NCBI RefSeq assembly: GCF_012931985.1
Contig: NZ_JAAFGM010000004.1
Coordinates: 122,054-186,053 of the forward strand
From: Candidatus Roseilinea sp. NK_OTU-006
Lineage (GTDB): Bacteria > Chloroflexota > Anaerolineae > J036 > Brachytrichaceae
Reading direction: 5' to 3'
DNA: 64,000 nucleotides
The position numbers and the translations under genes were made by a program. Below, piece after piece: positions 16,754 to 26,013 of this stretch (within the stretch, counting starts at the first letter, position 1; the number at the start of each line of letters is the position of its first letter). The notes beneath the pieces were generated by a model. That model was given only the letters and a program-made list of their open reading frames with translations, ran no database searches and had not been told where the DNA came from.

Positions 16754-17362
16754 TCAGTTGGTCAGATAGACCACAGTGAAAATAATGACCCAGATCAGGT
16801 CCACAAAGTGCCAATACAAGCCGAAGATCTCGACGGTGGTGTAGTTGTAGGATGAGAACGTGCCGCGCCGGGCGACGAGCAAAGTCATCAGGCACCAAAG
16901 CACGCCGACGAACACGTGCAACCCGTGAATGCCGGTGAGGGTGAAGAAGGCCGTTCCGAACGGATCGGCGAACGAGTGACCTTCCTCGAAGATCAGCAGT
17001 GAGTACTCGATGGCCTGGCCGCCCAAGAACATTGCGCCCAAGATCGCCGTCAGGATGAGGTAACGCTGCAGCTTGCGCAGGTGATCAACGCGAATCGCTT
17101 CGATGCCGAGGACCACCATCAAGCTGCTGGCCAGCAAAATAAAGGTATTGATGCTGACGAGCGCCAAGCTAAACGCATTCGGCTCCCACCACTCCAGACC
17201 ATTCTGGAAGGCGTTCCGGCGGGTGAGGACAAATGCGCCGATCAAGCCCGCGAAGATCAGCAACTCAGAGCTCAGGAAGAGCCACATGCCGAACTTGCGG
17301 TTCTCGTTGGCATGCGCGGCTTCTGCGCTAATCGGCCGCGGCGCGAAGGTTGTTTGACTCAT
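16754..17362 (-). CDS. ctaE: Cytochrome c oxidase subunit III
   Basis: The 202-aa protein has five membrane helices. After a short cytoplasmic head it reads KFGMWLFLSSELLIFAGLI, then the GTAFFTLTGIHGLHVFVGV stretch with the conserved His residues and ends with YWHFVDLIWVIIFTVVYL, all typical of the aa3-type oxidase subunit III. The open frame begins at 17410, but the ATG at 17362 matches family N-termini. Only subunits III and IV are present; the genes for the catalytic subunits I and II are not within the window, so they must be encoded elsewhere, unlike the common ctaCDEF cluster. Confidence 0.93.
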   Translation of the reverse strand: MSQTTFAPRPISAEAAHANENRKFGMWLFLSSELLIFAGLIGAFVLTRRNAFQNGLEWWEPNAFSLALVSINTFILLASSLMVVLGIEAIRVDHLRKLQRYLILTAILGAMFLGGQAIEYSLLIFEEGHSFADPFGTAFFTLTGIHGLHVFVGVLWCLMTLLVARRGTFSSYNYTTVEIFGLYWHFVDLIWVIIFTVVYLTN

Positions 17363-17400
17363 AGCTCGAGATTTTATCAACGCTATCGGCGGAGGTAGGT

Positions 17401-17406
17401 TACAAT
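17401..17406 (+). promoter_or_regulatory. Candidate -10 box (TACAAT) upstream of the nitrilase-like gene
   Basis: TACAAT lies 62 bases before the ATG at 17469. It is the same hexamer seen before two other genes in this window, here with a normal leader. Confidence 0.35.
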
Positions 17407-17468
17407 CCATTCAGAACAGAAGTTCGACCCACCATCACCCTGCACCTTGCTTTTCAATCGGAGTTGTC

Positions 17469-18281
17469 ATGCGAGAGATCACCGTCGCCGTCGTCCAAAT
17501 GGATACCAAGCTGGGCGAACCCGAAGCGAACTTGGCCAAGATGTCCGACTTCGTGCGCAAAATCAGCAGCGCACAGAAGGTGGATGTGATCGTCTTCCCC
17601 GAGCTGGCCACGACCGGCTATGAGTGCGGCGTCAAGTTCACGCAGCTCGCCCAGCGCGTGCCCGGCCCTTCCACCAACGTCATGGCCCAGCGCGCAAACG
17701 AACAGGGCGTGCACATCGCCTTCGGGATGGCCAGCAAAGAGCGCGTCGAGAGCATCCTGTTCAACTCCGCTGTGCTCATCGGGCCGGAAGGGGACGTGGT
17801 GACGCAGTATCGCAAGATCCACCTCAAAGGCGAAGAGCAGATGCTGTTCCGCCCCGGCTTTCGCCTGGAGGTCGCCGAGATCGCCGCAGGCGCCGTCGGT
17901 CTACAAGTCGGATGGGACGTATTCTTCCCGGAAGGGACGCGCGCGCTGTGCTTGGACGGCGCCGAAGTGATCCTGGTGAGCGCCGCCTGGGACAATGCGC
18001 GGGCCGAGGAATGGCGCACGTTCATATCGGCCCGCGCCGCCGAGAACGCATGCTTCGTGTGCGCGGCCAATCGCGTCGGCGAGGAACCGGCCACCACTTT
18101 TGCGGGCGAAAGCATGATCGTCGGCCCGCGCGGTCAGGTGATCGTAGACCTGGACGAGACGACGGAAGGCTACATTGTCGCCAAGCTCAACCTGGACGAA
18201 TCGCGCCGCATCCGCGAAGAGACGCAGATCTTCCAGACGCGTCAGCCGCTCAGCTATCGCGCCGTGGTGCGCAAATACTAG
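17469..18281 (+). CDS. Carbon-nitrogen hydrolase (nitrilase) superfamily protein lacking the catalytic Cys
   Basis: The 270-aa protein has the full nitrilase fold. The Glu of the triad is in VFPELATTGY (E45) and the Lys in YRKIHLK (K116). The third block, normally GxxICxDxxFPE with the nucleophile Cys, reads VGLQVGWDVFFPE: residue 148 is Gly (codon GGA) where Cys is expected. All other blocks are intact, so this looks like a pseudoenzyme or an enzyme with changed chemistry, and not a decayed gene. Active relatives hydrolyse amides or nitriles. It is a single gene, converging with the Gfo/Idh gene over a hairpin. Confidence 0.87.
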   Translation: MREITVAVVQMDTKLGEPEANLAKMSDFVRKISSAQKVDVIVFPELATTGYECGVKFTQLAQRVPGPSTNVMAQRANEQGVHIAFGMASKERVESILFNSAVLIGPEGDVVTQYRKIHLKGEEQMLFRPGFRLEVAEIAAGAVGLQVGWDVFFPEGTRALCLDGAEVILVSAAWDNARAEEWRTFISARAAENACFVCAANRVGEEPATTFAGESMIVGPRGQVIVDLDETTEGYIVAKLNLDESRRIREETQIFQTRQPLSYRAVVRKY

Positions 18282-18288
18282 CGCGCCG

Positions 18289-18316
18289 CGCAGAGACACC
18301 AGGCAACCTCTCTGCG
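18289..18316. terminator. Hairpin between convergent genes
   Basis: An 8-bp stem (18289-18296 with 18309-18316) and a 12-base loop begin 8 bases after the nitrilase stop. It may terminate transcription on the plus strand. No long T-run follows. Confidence 0.45.
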
Positions 18317-18350
18317 GACGTCGCCGTGTGCCCCCCACAGCTTTCGCAGG

Positions 18351-19349
18351 TCAAACCTCTACAACCGCCCCACCCTGCCGGGCGCTCTTCTTGATGGCGT
18401 CCCAGAGCTGGATCATGCGCAAGCCGTTCTCTGCCGGGCTAGGGTTTTCGATCTCACCGTTGCGCACCTTGATGAAGGTCTCCCAGACACCCAGACTCGG
18501 CGGCAACTCGACCGGCTTAAGCTCCGGCTCGCCTTTCATCTGCAAGTTAAAGTAATCGCCCCACACGCCCACTTGTATCAGGCCGTTCTCACAGAACAGC
18601 TTGACGTCGGAGTTGGTGACTGGCGATGCGCCACAACCATTGATCGTCACAAGCGTGCCGGAGCGGGTGCGGGCAATTGCGACGGTCAGAATGTCCACTT
18701 GGGTGTTGCGCTTGTCAATGAACGCCGCTACTTGGCTGAACGGCTCGCCCAGCAGGTCGGCCACGGTGTTGAGCAGATGCGCGCCGGTATCGAACATGAA
18801 GCCGCCGCCGGAGATCTTCGGATCCTGCCGCCACAGGCCCCGCGTGCCCTGCTCCCAGCTCTGCCAGACGTTCGCGCTAACGGTCAACACCGCACCCATC
18901 TGGCCGGAGCGCAACATCGCGGCCGCCTTGCGAATGGAAGGCGACATGCTGCCGTTGAACGCGACAGCCAGCAGTCGCTTAGTCTTGTCGCGCACTCGGA
19001 TCAGCCGCTTGGCTTCTGAGGTGTTCATCACCATCGGCTTTTCCACCAACACATCTTTGCCGGCCTCCAGCAGTGCTTTGGCTTGCGGGAAGTGTTGGTT
19101 GTGGGGAGTGACGATGAACGCTGCATCAATGCGCTTGCCGTGCTTCTGCAAAAACTTTTCAAAGTCAGGCTCGCAAGGGGGCACGGGCTGGCCGGCTTGC
19201 TCGAACAATTCTGCCGCTTTTGCATAGTTGTCTTTATGCGGCTCACACAGCGCCGTGATCTGGGTCGTATCGGTCTGCTTGAGGATTTGTCGAATGTGGT
19301 AACGGGCCATGCTGCCCACGCCAATGATGCCAAGTCGAACGATAGTCAT
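18351..19349 (-). CDS. Gfo/Idh/MocA-family NAD(P)-dependent oxidoreductase
   Basis: The 332-aa protein opens with a Rossmann fold (RLGIIGVGSMARYHIRQIL, GxGxxA pattern) and has the family EKP motif in DVLVEKPMVMNTSEAKRL with the Lys that helps catalysis, followed by a C-terminal alpha/beta domain with GGGFMFDTGAHLLNTVADLLG. Such enzymes oxidise or reduce a hydroxyl on sugars, inositols or their derivatives. The substrate cannot be told from sequence; no sugar-isomerase partner is adjacent. Confidence 0.9.
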   Translation of the reverse strand: MTIVRLGIIGVGSMARYHIRQILKQTDTTQITALCEPHKDNYAKAAELFEQAGQPVPPCEPDFEKFLQKHGKRIDAAFIVTPHNQHFPQAKALLEAGKDVLVEKPMVMNTSEAKRLIRVRDKTKRLLAVAFNGSMSPSIRKAAAMLRSGQMGAVLTVSANVWQSWEQGTRGLWRQDPKISGGGFMFDTGAHLLNTVADLLGEPFSQVAAFIDKRNTQVDILTVAIARTRSGTLVTINGCGASPVTNSDVKLFCENGLIQVGVWGDYFNLQMKGEPELKPVELPPSLGVWETFIKVRNGEIENPSPAENGLRMIQLWDAIKKSARQGGAVVEV

Positions 19350-19430
19350 AGATTGTCGTTGTCCTTTGATCGCGACGAGAAGATGAGGATATCAATCAGA
19401 GTGTAGCAAAAGGCAACCCTTGTGCAACGC

Positions 19431-19892
19431 TTATGCGCTGCGGGGCGCGGGCGTGTCCAGGATGAGCGTGACCGGCCCGTCGTTCGCCAACTCGACCAGC
19501 ATATCGGCGCCGAATACGCCTTGTTCAACCGGCACACCGTGCGCGCGCAGGGCATCGCACAAATAGGCGACAAGCGGCGCAGCGACCTCAGGCCGCGCCG
19601 CCCGCGTGAAATCCGGGCGACGTCCTTTGCGCGCATCGCCGAAGAGCGTGAACTGGCTGACAACCAGCGCAGCCCCGCCGACATCCAACAGCGAGCGATC
19701 GAAGTGCGACGCGGCATCGAGCGCCGGGAAGACGCGCAAGCCGGCGATCTTCTTCGCCATCCATTCCGCCGATTCGCGCGTATCGTCATGCGCAACGCCC
19801 ACCAGCAACACCACGCCGCGCCCAATGGCACCAACGACTTGCCCCCCTACCGTGACCGAGGCATGTTTGACGCGCTGCAGGACAACACGCAT
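19431..19892 (-). CDS. dtd: D-aminoacyl-tRNA deacylase
   Basis: DTD hydrolyses D-amino acids (and Gly mischarged on tRNA-Ala) from tRNA. The 153-aa protein begins [17 protein letters not shown], has the catalytic [17 protein letters not shown] block and the [11 protein letters not shown] block with the Gly-cisPro signature replaced in the usual NxGPxT form. The open frame extends 29 codons further upstream, but those overlap the divergent gene and do not belong to the family; 19892 is the natural start. Confidence 0.95.
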   Translation of the reverse strand: MRVVLQRVKHASVTVGGQVVGAIGRGVVLLVGVAHDDTRESAEWMAKKIAGLRVFPALDAASHFDRSLLDVGGAALVVSQFTLFGDARKGRRPDFTRAARPEVAAPLVAYLCDALRAHGVPVEQGVFGADMLVELANDGPVTLILDTPAPRSA

Positions 19893-19923
19893 GAGCGCAA
19901 AGGATACACCGTGCGCCGGCGAG

Positions 19924-19929
19924 TAGAAT
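19924..19929 (+). promoter_or_regulatory. Candidate -10 box (TAGAAT) for the inositol-phosphatase-like gene
   Basis: TAGAAT ends 13 bases before the ATG at 19943, predicting an mRNA leader of about six bases. Confidence 0.4.
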
Positions 19930-19942
19930 CGCGCCGTCACAC

Positions 19943-20872
19943 ATGATGAACCCGTCACCGCTTCGCCACACCCCTTCACCCGAGATCGCTGCGCGCGACC
20001 TCGCGCTCATCCTCCACCAGGCGACCACCATCGCGCGCGGCGCCGGCGCCATCTTGCGCGAGGGCCTGCGGCAAATCGAAGCGCAGCGCGAAGGCATTGC
20101 CGTGCGCTACAAATCGCGCGACACCGATCCGGTCACCGAATTCGATCACCGCAGCGAAGCCTTCATCGTCGAGGCGCTGCAGAGCGCCTTTCCCGATCAT
20201 CGCATCGTCGGCGAGGAAGGCGGCGCGTATGAGATGCCCATCGAGCACGCAGCACGCAGCAATCCCGACGGCGCACCGCCTGCGCGACCTTCGACTGCTC
20301 ATAGCCAACTTGAGTGGCAGGTGGATCCGCTGGATGGGACGGTGAACTTTGCCCATCGCTTCCCCGTGTTCGCAGTATCGCTCGGGCTGTTGGTGAACGG
20401 CGTGCCCGCGCTCGGCGTGGTCTACGCGCCAATGAGCGATGAGTTGTACGCGGCAGCGCATGGATTAGGCGCGACGCTGAACGGCCAGCCGATCCGCGTC
20501 TCGGACACTCGCCCCCTCGCCCACGCGCTGCTCAACACCGGCTTCCCCTACGACCGCCGCGAGAGCGAGGAGAACAACTTCGACTATTTTCTGGCCTTCC
20601 AACGCGCTTCCCAGGAGGTGCGGCGCGTCGGCTCCGCTGCGCTCGACCTGTGCTGGGTCGCCTGCGGACGCATGGATGGCTACTGGGAGCTGAAGATTCA
20701 GCCGCACGACATCGCGGCAGGCATCGTCATCGTGCGCGAAGCCGGCGGCGTGGCGACCGACTTCGACGGCGGCCAGGAGATGTTCGCGCGCCGACAAGTG
20801 GTCGCCAGCAACGGCCTAATCCACGCCGCGATGCTGGACGTCATCCGCGAGACACGACAAGCTCGGGCGTAA
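19943..20872 (+). CDS. Inositol monophosphatase family protein (SuhB-like)
   Basis: The 309-aa Mg-dependent phosphatase has the family motifs in order: [16 protein letters not shown], then [17 protein letters not shown] (metal-binding DPxDGT) and the C-terminal [25 protein letters not shown] with its ligand Asp. It would dephosphorylate inositol phosphates or related sugar phosphates. An insertion of about 25 residues between GEEGG and WQVDP is longer than in typical members. An in-frame ATG at 19946 is equivalent. It is followed by a clear terminator, so it is monocistronic. Confidence 0.92.
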   Translation: MMNPSPLRHTPSPEIAARDLALILHQATTIARGAGAILREGLRQIEAQREGIAVRYKSRDTDPVTEFDHRSEAFIVEALQSAFPDHRIVGEEGGAYEMPIEHAARSNPDGAPPARPSTAHSQLEWQVDPLDGTVNFAHRFPVFAVSLGLLVNGVPALGVVYAPMSDELYAAAHGLGATLNGQPIRVSDTRPLAHALLNTGFPYDRRESEENNFDYFLAFQRASQEVRRVGSAALDLCWVACGRMDGYWELKIQPHDIAAGIVIVREAGGVATDFDGGQEMFARRQVVASNGLIHAAMLDVIRETRQARA

Positions 20873-20874
20873 GG

Positions 20875-20910
20875 GCAGCGCATGGGCGCGTTCATGCGCT
20901 GCTTATCTTT
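20875..20910 (+). terminator. Rho-independent terminator
   Basis: A perfect 10-bp stem (20875-20884 with 20893-20902) with an 8-base loop starts two bases after the preceding stop codon and is followed by TTATCTTT. Confidence 0.85.
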
Positions 20911-20931
20911 ATCGCTTAGGATTGGTCTGCA

Positions 20932-21489
20932 ATGACCTACGCGACTACCGCGCCGACGGCCGAAGCGCCGGCTGCGTTCGACTGCCCCGGCAACTACCAG
21001 GCCACAGCGCCATCCACGCTGCGCTGCGCCAAGTGCAACCGGCCGCTGGCCGTCAAGGATGCGCAGCGCACGCCAACCGGCTATGTATGTCCCTACTACG
21101 TCAAGGCGCGCATCGCGACGTTCTACACCGCTGGGCCGAAGCAATACATCCTCGCCGCGCTGATCGCGTTCGTCCTGGGCGTCGGCGTCGGTTTGGTGCT
21201 GCAATTCGTCGGGCGCATCGGCTTCTTCGCGCTCATCCTCACGATTTTCGTGGGGCCGGCCGCCGGCAGCCTGGTCGCCGAGGCCATTCGGCGCGTCAAC
21301 GGCAAGGACCGCGGCCAACACATCTGGCTGGTCGCGGCCATTGCGATGGTGATCGGCGCGGCGTACTTTGCGGTGTTGCCGGCGCTGTTCGCTTTGCTGG
21401 CCGGGTCACCCGGCTTCCTCTTCGCCCTGATCCCGATCGTCGGGTTAGCCATTGCCGTCACGACCCTGGTTGCGCGCTTGAGGTTCTAG
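20932..21489 (+). CDS. Integral membrane protein with N-terminal zinc-ribbon-like segment
   Basis: The 185-aa protein has a soluble head containing LRCAKCNRPLAVKD and VCPYY, three Cys in a partial zinc-ribbon arrangement, followed by about four membrane helices from residue 65. Proteins of this layout are common in Chloroflexota and have no known function. A TAGGAT hexamer lies about 10 bases before the ATG and could be its -10 box. It converges with acpS. Confidence 0.75.
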   Translation: MTYATTAPTAEAPAAFDCPGNYQATAPSTLRCAKCNRPLAVKDAQRTPTGYVCPYYVKARIATFYTAGPKQYILAALIAFVLGVGVGLVLQFVGRIGFFALILTIFVGPAAGSLVAEAIRRVNGKDRGQHIWLVAAIAMVIGAAYFAVLPALFALLAGSPGFLFALIPIVGLAIAVTTLVARLRF

Positions 21490-21505
21490 ACACACCGAAT
21501 GTCGC

Positions 21506-21880
21506 TCACATCGCCACGACGAACGCAATAGCATATTCTCGCTCGTGCGAGAGCGATAACGCCCATTGCGTTAGGTGAAGCTCAGCGGCAAGGTGCGCCG
21601 CGCGGCCATGCAGGTGCACCCCCGGCTTGCCGCTGTGCCCGTTGATCACCTCTGCGTCATGCCAACCGATGCCGTGCCGCGACAGCGTGCGCATGCCGAC
21701 CCCCAGCGTTTTCGACACGGCTTCCTTCGCCGCGAACCGTGCGGCCAACTCGGGGATGCGTCCCCGACAATACGCCAACTCGTGAGGCGTGAATACGCGT
21801 CGCAAGAAGCGATCGCCATAGCGCGCCACCGCTTCTTCGACGCGCGGGATGTGAATGATGTCAACGCCGGTCGTCAACAT
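21506..21880 (-). CDS. acpS: Holo-[acyl-carrier-protein] synthase
   Basis: AcpS transfers phosphopantetheine from CoA to acyl carrier protein. The 124-aa protein begins MLTTGVDIIHIPRVEEAV (GxDxxxxxR, metal Asp), and has RFAAKEAVSKTLG (the W/F-xxKEAxxK signature) and a C-terminal SLSHEREYAIAFVV. Its ATG lies inside the last codons of the M16 gene, a 20-base overlap that suggests translational coupling. It is the last gene of a minus-strand run ugd, M16, M16, acpS. Confidence 0.95.
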   Translation of the reverse strand: MLTTGVDIIHIPRVEEAVARYGDRFLRRVFTPHELAYCRGRIPELAARFAAKEAVSKTLGVGMRTLSRHGIGWHDAEVINGHSGKPGVHLHGRAAHLAAELHLTQWALSLSHEREYAIAFVVAM

Positions 21881-23264
21881 GCACGCTGAATCCCTCTGCG
21901 CTCGACGCTCCGTTTTCAACTTCAGGTCCGGCCGTCGCCAGGACGTAGTGATCCGGATCGAGCCAGCGCTGCGCCGCCGCCTGGACATCCGCAGCAGTAA
22001 TCGCGTACACGCGATCCGGATACTCCAGGAGCCAGTCCAACCCGCGACGGAAACGCACCATGTTGAGAATCTGGCTGGCGATGCCCTCGTTGGTCTCCAT
22101 CCGTAGCGGCAGCGCTCTCACAAAGTAAGCTTTGTTGTCGTCCAGCTCGGCCGGCTTCACCTTGTGTTCGCGTATGCGGCGCATCTCGGCGCGCACGATC
22201 TCGACCACACGATCCACCGTGCCCGGATGCACCTCGGCATAGACGTTCCAGGCCCCCGGCCCCAGCCCGCCCTCGAATCGGCTGCCGATGTGGTAGACCA
22301 GCCCTTCTTCCTTGCGTATGCGCTCACCCAGCCGGCCATACAGGCCGAACTGGCCGAAGACGCTGTTCATCAGGGTGCAGGCCAGCCACTGGGGATCGAG
22401 CTGGGACGGTCCGGGGCGGCCGAGGAGCATGGCGGTTTGGCTCTTGCCGGGGATGTGTACATGCTTGCGGCGTCGCTCGGCGATTGGCGGCACCTCCAGA
22501 TTCACGCTGCGCGCCGGCCGCGCCGCCGACCAGTCGGCAAAGTGAGCCGTGACCAGGTCGTGCGCTTGCTCAGCCTTTACCGCGCCGACGATCACGATCG
22601 CCATACCAGCCGGCGCGTAGAAGGTCGCATGAAACTGGCGTACGTCGTCCAGCGTAATCGCTTGCGCCGTCTCCGGGTAGCCGTCTGTGGCATAGTGAAA
22701 GGGATGGTCCTCCGGATAGCACAGCGCGTTGAACACCAGGCCGCACATGGCGCTGGTGCTCGTCGCGCGCTCGTGCAAGTCGGTGAGCCATTCGGCGCGC
22801 TCCTTAGCCACCTCGGATTCGGGGAAGGTGGGGCAACGAATGACATCGCTTAACAAATCGAGCATCAGGGGCAAATCCTCGGCCAGGCTCTTGGCGAAGA
22901 AGCTGGTCGTGAACATGCCGCTACAAAAGCTGAGGCTGGCACTCACGGCCTCGATCTGCTCGTAGATTTGCGCGTAAGTGCGACGCTGCGTGCCGCGCAT
23001 CAGGCAATCGGCCACAAAGCCGGCCAAGCCCGCCTTTGTCGCGCTCGGCTCGTCGAGCGCACCGACCTCCAGATAGCCGTTGACTACGACAGACGGGCTG
23101 GAGGGATTCGCGTAGACGTAGAGGTTGACCCCATTGGCCAGCGAAAAGCAGGTCACATTCCCGCTGTGAGGTAGCGCGGGCAGGCGCGCGCGAGACCGAG
23201 CCCGCTGGCCGCGCGGCCTCGACCGATGCGTCGGCGTGTTGTAAGCTGCTCTATGCGCTGCCAT
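21861..23264 (-). CDS. M16-family peptidase-like protein, non-catalytic partner
   Basis: The 467-aa protein has two M16 halves but lacks the HxxEH zinc motif: the equivalent stretch reads ATKAGLAGFVADCLMRGTQ. It keeps the second-half landmarks such as GRLGERIRKEEGLVYHIGS. In this family such proteins pair with a zinc-bearing subunit to form an active heterodimer, and the catalytic partner is encoded just upstream with a 14-base overlap. The Arg-rich first 30 residues may not be translated; a later start is possible. Confidence 0.87.
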   Translation of the reverse strand: MAAHRAAYNTPTHRSRPRGQRARSRARLPALPHSGNVTCFSLANGVNLYVYANPSSPSVVVNGYLEVGALDEPSATKAGLAGFVADCLMRGTQRRTYAQIYEQIEAVSASLSFCSGMFTTSFFAKSLAEDLPLMLDLLSDVIRCPTFPESEVAKERAEWLTDLHERATSTSAMCGLVFNALCYPEDHPFHYATDGYPETAQAITLDDVRQFHATFYAPAGMAIVIVGAVKAEQAHDLVTAHFADWSAARPARSVNLEVPPIAERRRKHVHIPGKSQTAMLLGRPGPSQLDPQWLACTLMNSVFGQFGLYGRLGERIRKEEGLVYHIGSRFEGGLGPGAWNVYAEVHPGTVDRVVEIVRAEMRRIREHKVKPAELDDNKAYFVRALPLRMETNEGIASQILNMVRFRRGLDWLLEYPDRVYAITAADVQAAAQRWLDPDHYVLATAGPEVENGASSAEGFSVHVDDRR

Positions 23265-24600
23265 TCGCCTTGTCCTGCCCCAGATAGCAGCCGACGGTCA
23301 CGTTGTCGCGCGTGAGATACCGATTGGCGACGCAAACAACATCCTCCGGCGACACCCGCATCAGCCGCTCTAAAAAGGTGGTGAACCACGTGTAATCCGC
23401 GATCACCTCGCTGAAACCCAGCCAGAACGCCTGGCTGGTCGCCGTTTCGGTGCTGAAGACCAACTGCGCCCGCGTCTGCTTGATCGCCTTGTCCAGCTCG
23501 GCGCGCGTCACCCCGTCGCGCCGGACACGATCCAGCTCGGCCCACACTTTCGCCTCCACCTCGGCGACTTCTCGGCCGGCCATCACCGTCGCCTGCAAGG
23601 TGTAGAGGAAGGGATCGAGGGTGGGCACGAGGCTGCCGCTGACATCGGCCGCATAGCCGCCATCCACCAACGCCCTGCTTAGCCGGCTGCTGCGATTGTT
23701 GCCGCCTCCGCCGAAGAAAGATAATCCGTTTGCGCCGCACAGCACTGCGTCGAGCGCGACGAACGCCATGTAGTCCGCGTGCGTCGCTGCGGGCGCGTGA
23801 AAGGCCAAGGTGAGATAGTCGGTGTCGCCTTCCCCGCGCACCACGACGCGACGTTCGCCCCTCTGCGGCGGCTCAACAGCGGCCACCGCGGGCGCCGGCG
23901 GCGCCGGCTTGAGCCGGCCGTAGCGGCGCTCGATGTGCGCGAGGATGTCGCGCGCGTCGAAATCGCCGGCGACGGCGATCACCGCGTTATTCGGCGCGTA
24001 ATACCGCCGATAGTAAGCATACACATCGTCGCGCGTGAGCGCTTGCAAGTCACACGCATAGCCGATGATCTCGTGCCCGTAGGGATGCACCTTGAACGCC
24101 GCAGCCTGGATCTCCTCGCCCAGCCGGAAGGCGGGGTTGTTCTCGTACATCTGCCGCTCATTCAGGATGACGTCGCGTTCGAGCGCCACTGCGCGGCTGT
24201 CGAAGCGCGCATTCGTCATGCGGTCGGCTTCCAGATCCAAAGCCAATGTGAGTTTATCCGCGGGCAGGGTCTCGTAGTACGTCGTGAAGTCGAGCCAGGT
24301 GAAGGCGTTATTCACCCCGCCGTTGCGGCTGATCAAGCGGTCGAGGTCGAATTCGGAGTACCGGCGGGTGCCTTTGAACATCAGGTGTTCCACCCAGTGC
24401 GAGATGCCGGTGATGCCGCTGTGCTCGTTGCGTGAGCCGACGCGATACCACACGCTCAGCGCCGCAACCGGCGCAGCGTGCATCTCCTTGGCAATCACGC
24501 GCAGGCCGTTGGGCAGTTTGGCGCGCACGATGCCATCGCCCACGCGCGCAACTCGCATACGCGCCGGCGTTCTGCTCGTCTTGCTGCTTCGCTTTGCCAT
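23251..24600 (-). CDS. M16-family zinc metallopeptidase, catalytic subunit
   Basis: The 449-aa peptidase resembles mitochondrial processing peptidase beta/PqqL proteins. It contains LPNGLRVIAKEMHAAPVA, VWYRVGSRNEHSGITGISHW and the inverted zinc motif HWVEH followed by LMFKGT, plus a downstream Glu. It probably cleaves peptides or exported protein fragments together with the partner encoded next. The frame is open to a TTG at 24669 that overlaps the ugd stop; I prefer the ATG at 24600, which sits closer to the conserved fold, although the TTG start is possible. Confidence 0.9.
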   Translation of the reverse strand: MAKRSSKTSRTPARMRVARVGDGIVRAKLPNGLRVIAKEMHAAPVAALSVWYRVGSRNEHSGITGISHWVEHLMFKGTRRYSEFDLDRLISRNGGVNNAFTWLDFTTYYETLPADKLTLALDLEADRMTNARFDSRAVALERDVILNERQMYENNPAFRLGEEIQAAAFKVHPYGHEIIGYACDLQALTRDDVYAYYRRYYAPNNAVIAVAGDFDARDILAHIERRYGRLKPAPPAPAVAAVEPPQRGERRVVVRGEGDTDYLTLAFHAPAATHADYMAFVALDAVLCGANGLSFFGGGGNNRSSRLSRALVDGGYAADVSGSLVPTLDPFLYTLQATVMAGREVAEVEAKVWAELDRVRRDGVTRAELDKAIKQTRAQLVFSTETATSQAFWLGFSEVIADYTWFTTFLERLMRVSPEDVVCVANRYLTRDNVTVGCYLGQDKANGSA

Positions 24601-24665
24601 ATAGCCAGGCCACGGCTCGGTCAAAGAGGCGCAAAGGCGCGCCAGCCCACGCGCCACGTCGCTGC

Positions 24666-25997
24666 TCAATACCCTCGCCCGACGCCGCGATAGATAAATC
24701 CAAGTTCGCGCATCGCGGGCGGATCGTATAGATTGCGACCATCCACGATGACCGGTTGCTTCATGATTCGCTTAATGCGCGCCAGGTCGAGATTCTTGAA
24801 CTCATTCCACTCGGTCGCCAGGATCAACGCGTCACTTCCCTCGGCCACCTCGTAAGCATCGGCGCATAGTTTGACGTTGTGCAGCACTTTGGCCGCATTC
24901 GGCATCGCCACCGGGTCGTAGGCTTTAACCGTGCCGCCATCCGCTTGGATCATGCGGATGATGTCAATTGGCTGCGACTCGCGGATGTCGTCCGTGTTGG
25001 CTTTGAAGGCCAGGCCCAAGACGCCGATCGTCTTGCCCTCCAGCCGGTTCAGATGCGTGCTGTTGTTGCCCACCAACGCGCGCACCTTGGCCACGATGCT
25101 GCGCCGCGCGTCCGCGTTAATCTGCATGACGGCTTCGAGCAATTGAGGATGCTTGCCCTGCACGTTCGCCATGTGCGCCAGCGCCTTGACGTCCTTCGGG
25201 AAGCACGAACCACCATAGCCCAAGCCGGCGTCCAGGAAGGCGCGGCCGATGCGCTTGTCATAGCCCATGCCGGCGGCCACCTCTTTCACGTCAGCCCCGA
25301 GTGCCTCGCAGATGTTGGCGATCTCGTTGATGAACGAAATCTTCGTCGCCAAGAAGGCGTTGCTCGCATACTTGATCATCTCGGCCGTGCGCGGGTCGGT
25401 GATCATGATCGGACCGCGCAGCGGCAGATAGAGCTGCGCGACTTTTTGAGCCGCCTCCTCGTCTAATGAGCCGAGCACAATGCGATCGGGGTTCATGAAG
25501 TCGCTGAGGGCCGAACCTTCGCGCAGAAACTCTGGATTGCTGACTACGCTAAACGGGATCGGCTTGGGCTGTTTATTCCTCACGATATCGGCTACCCAGT
25601 CGCCCGTGCCCACCGGCACCGTGCTCTTATTCACGATGATCAGCGGATGATCCATGGTCTGGGCGATCATCTCGGCCGCTGCGCGCACATAGCGCAACTC
25701 GGCCTCGCCATCCACCCCCGTCGGCGTATTCACCGCGATGAAGACCAATTCTGCGGGAGCTTCCGGGCAGTTGAGCGCTTCGGCATACGATGTGGTGAAT
25801 GAGAGACGGCCGGCAGCGAGGTTGCGGCGCACGACTTCTTCCAGGCCGGGTTCGTAGATGGGCAGAATGCCCTGCTTGAGGTTCGCGATGCGTTCCTCGT
25901 TCACATCTACGCACGTGACGCGGTTGCCCAAATCGGCAAAGCACGTCCCTGTGACCAAGCCTACATACCCCACACCAATCACTGCGATGTTTTTCAT
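24666..25997 (-). CDS. ugd: UDP-glucose 6-dehydrogenase
   Basis: This enzyme oxidises UDP-glucose to UDP-glucuronate for polysaccharide synthesis. The 443-aa protein has the N-terminal Rossmann fold ([21 protein letters not shown]), [21 protein letters not shown], the catalytic [12 protein letters not shown]ys and the C-terminal domain with [16 protein letters not shown]. Together with the downstream-facing rfbD-like and Wzt-like genes nearby it suggests surface-polysaccharide synthesis in this part of the chromosome. Confidence 0.96.
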   Translation of the reverse strand: MKNIAVIGVGYVGLVTGTCFADLGNRVTCVDVNEERIANLKQGILPIYEPGLEEVVRRNLAAGRLSFTTSYAEALNCPEAPAELVFIAVNTPTGVDGEAELRYVRAAAEMIAQTMDHPLIIVNKSTVPVGTGDWVADIVRNKQPKPIPFSVVSNPEFLREGSALSDFMNPDRIVLGSLDEEAAQKVAQLYLPLRGPIMITDPRTAEMIKYASNAFLATKISFINEIANICEALGADVKEVAAGMGYDKRIGRAFLDAGLGYGGSCFPKDVKALAHMANVQGKHPQLLEAVMQINADARRSIVAKVRALVGNNSTHLNRLEGKTIGVLGLAFKANTDDIRESQPIDIIRMIQADGGTVKAYDPVAMPNAAKVLHNVKLCADAYEVAEGSDALILATEWNEFKNLDLARIKRIMKQPVIVDGRNLYDPPAMRELGFIYRGVGRGY

Positions 25998-26013
25998 GCT
26001 ACGCAGCCCCCAC

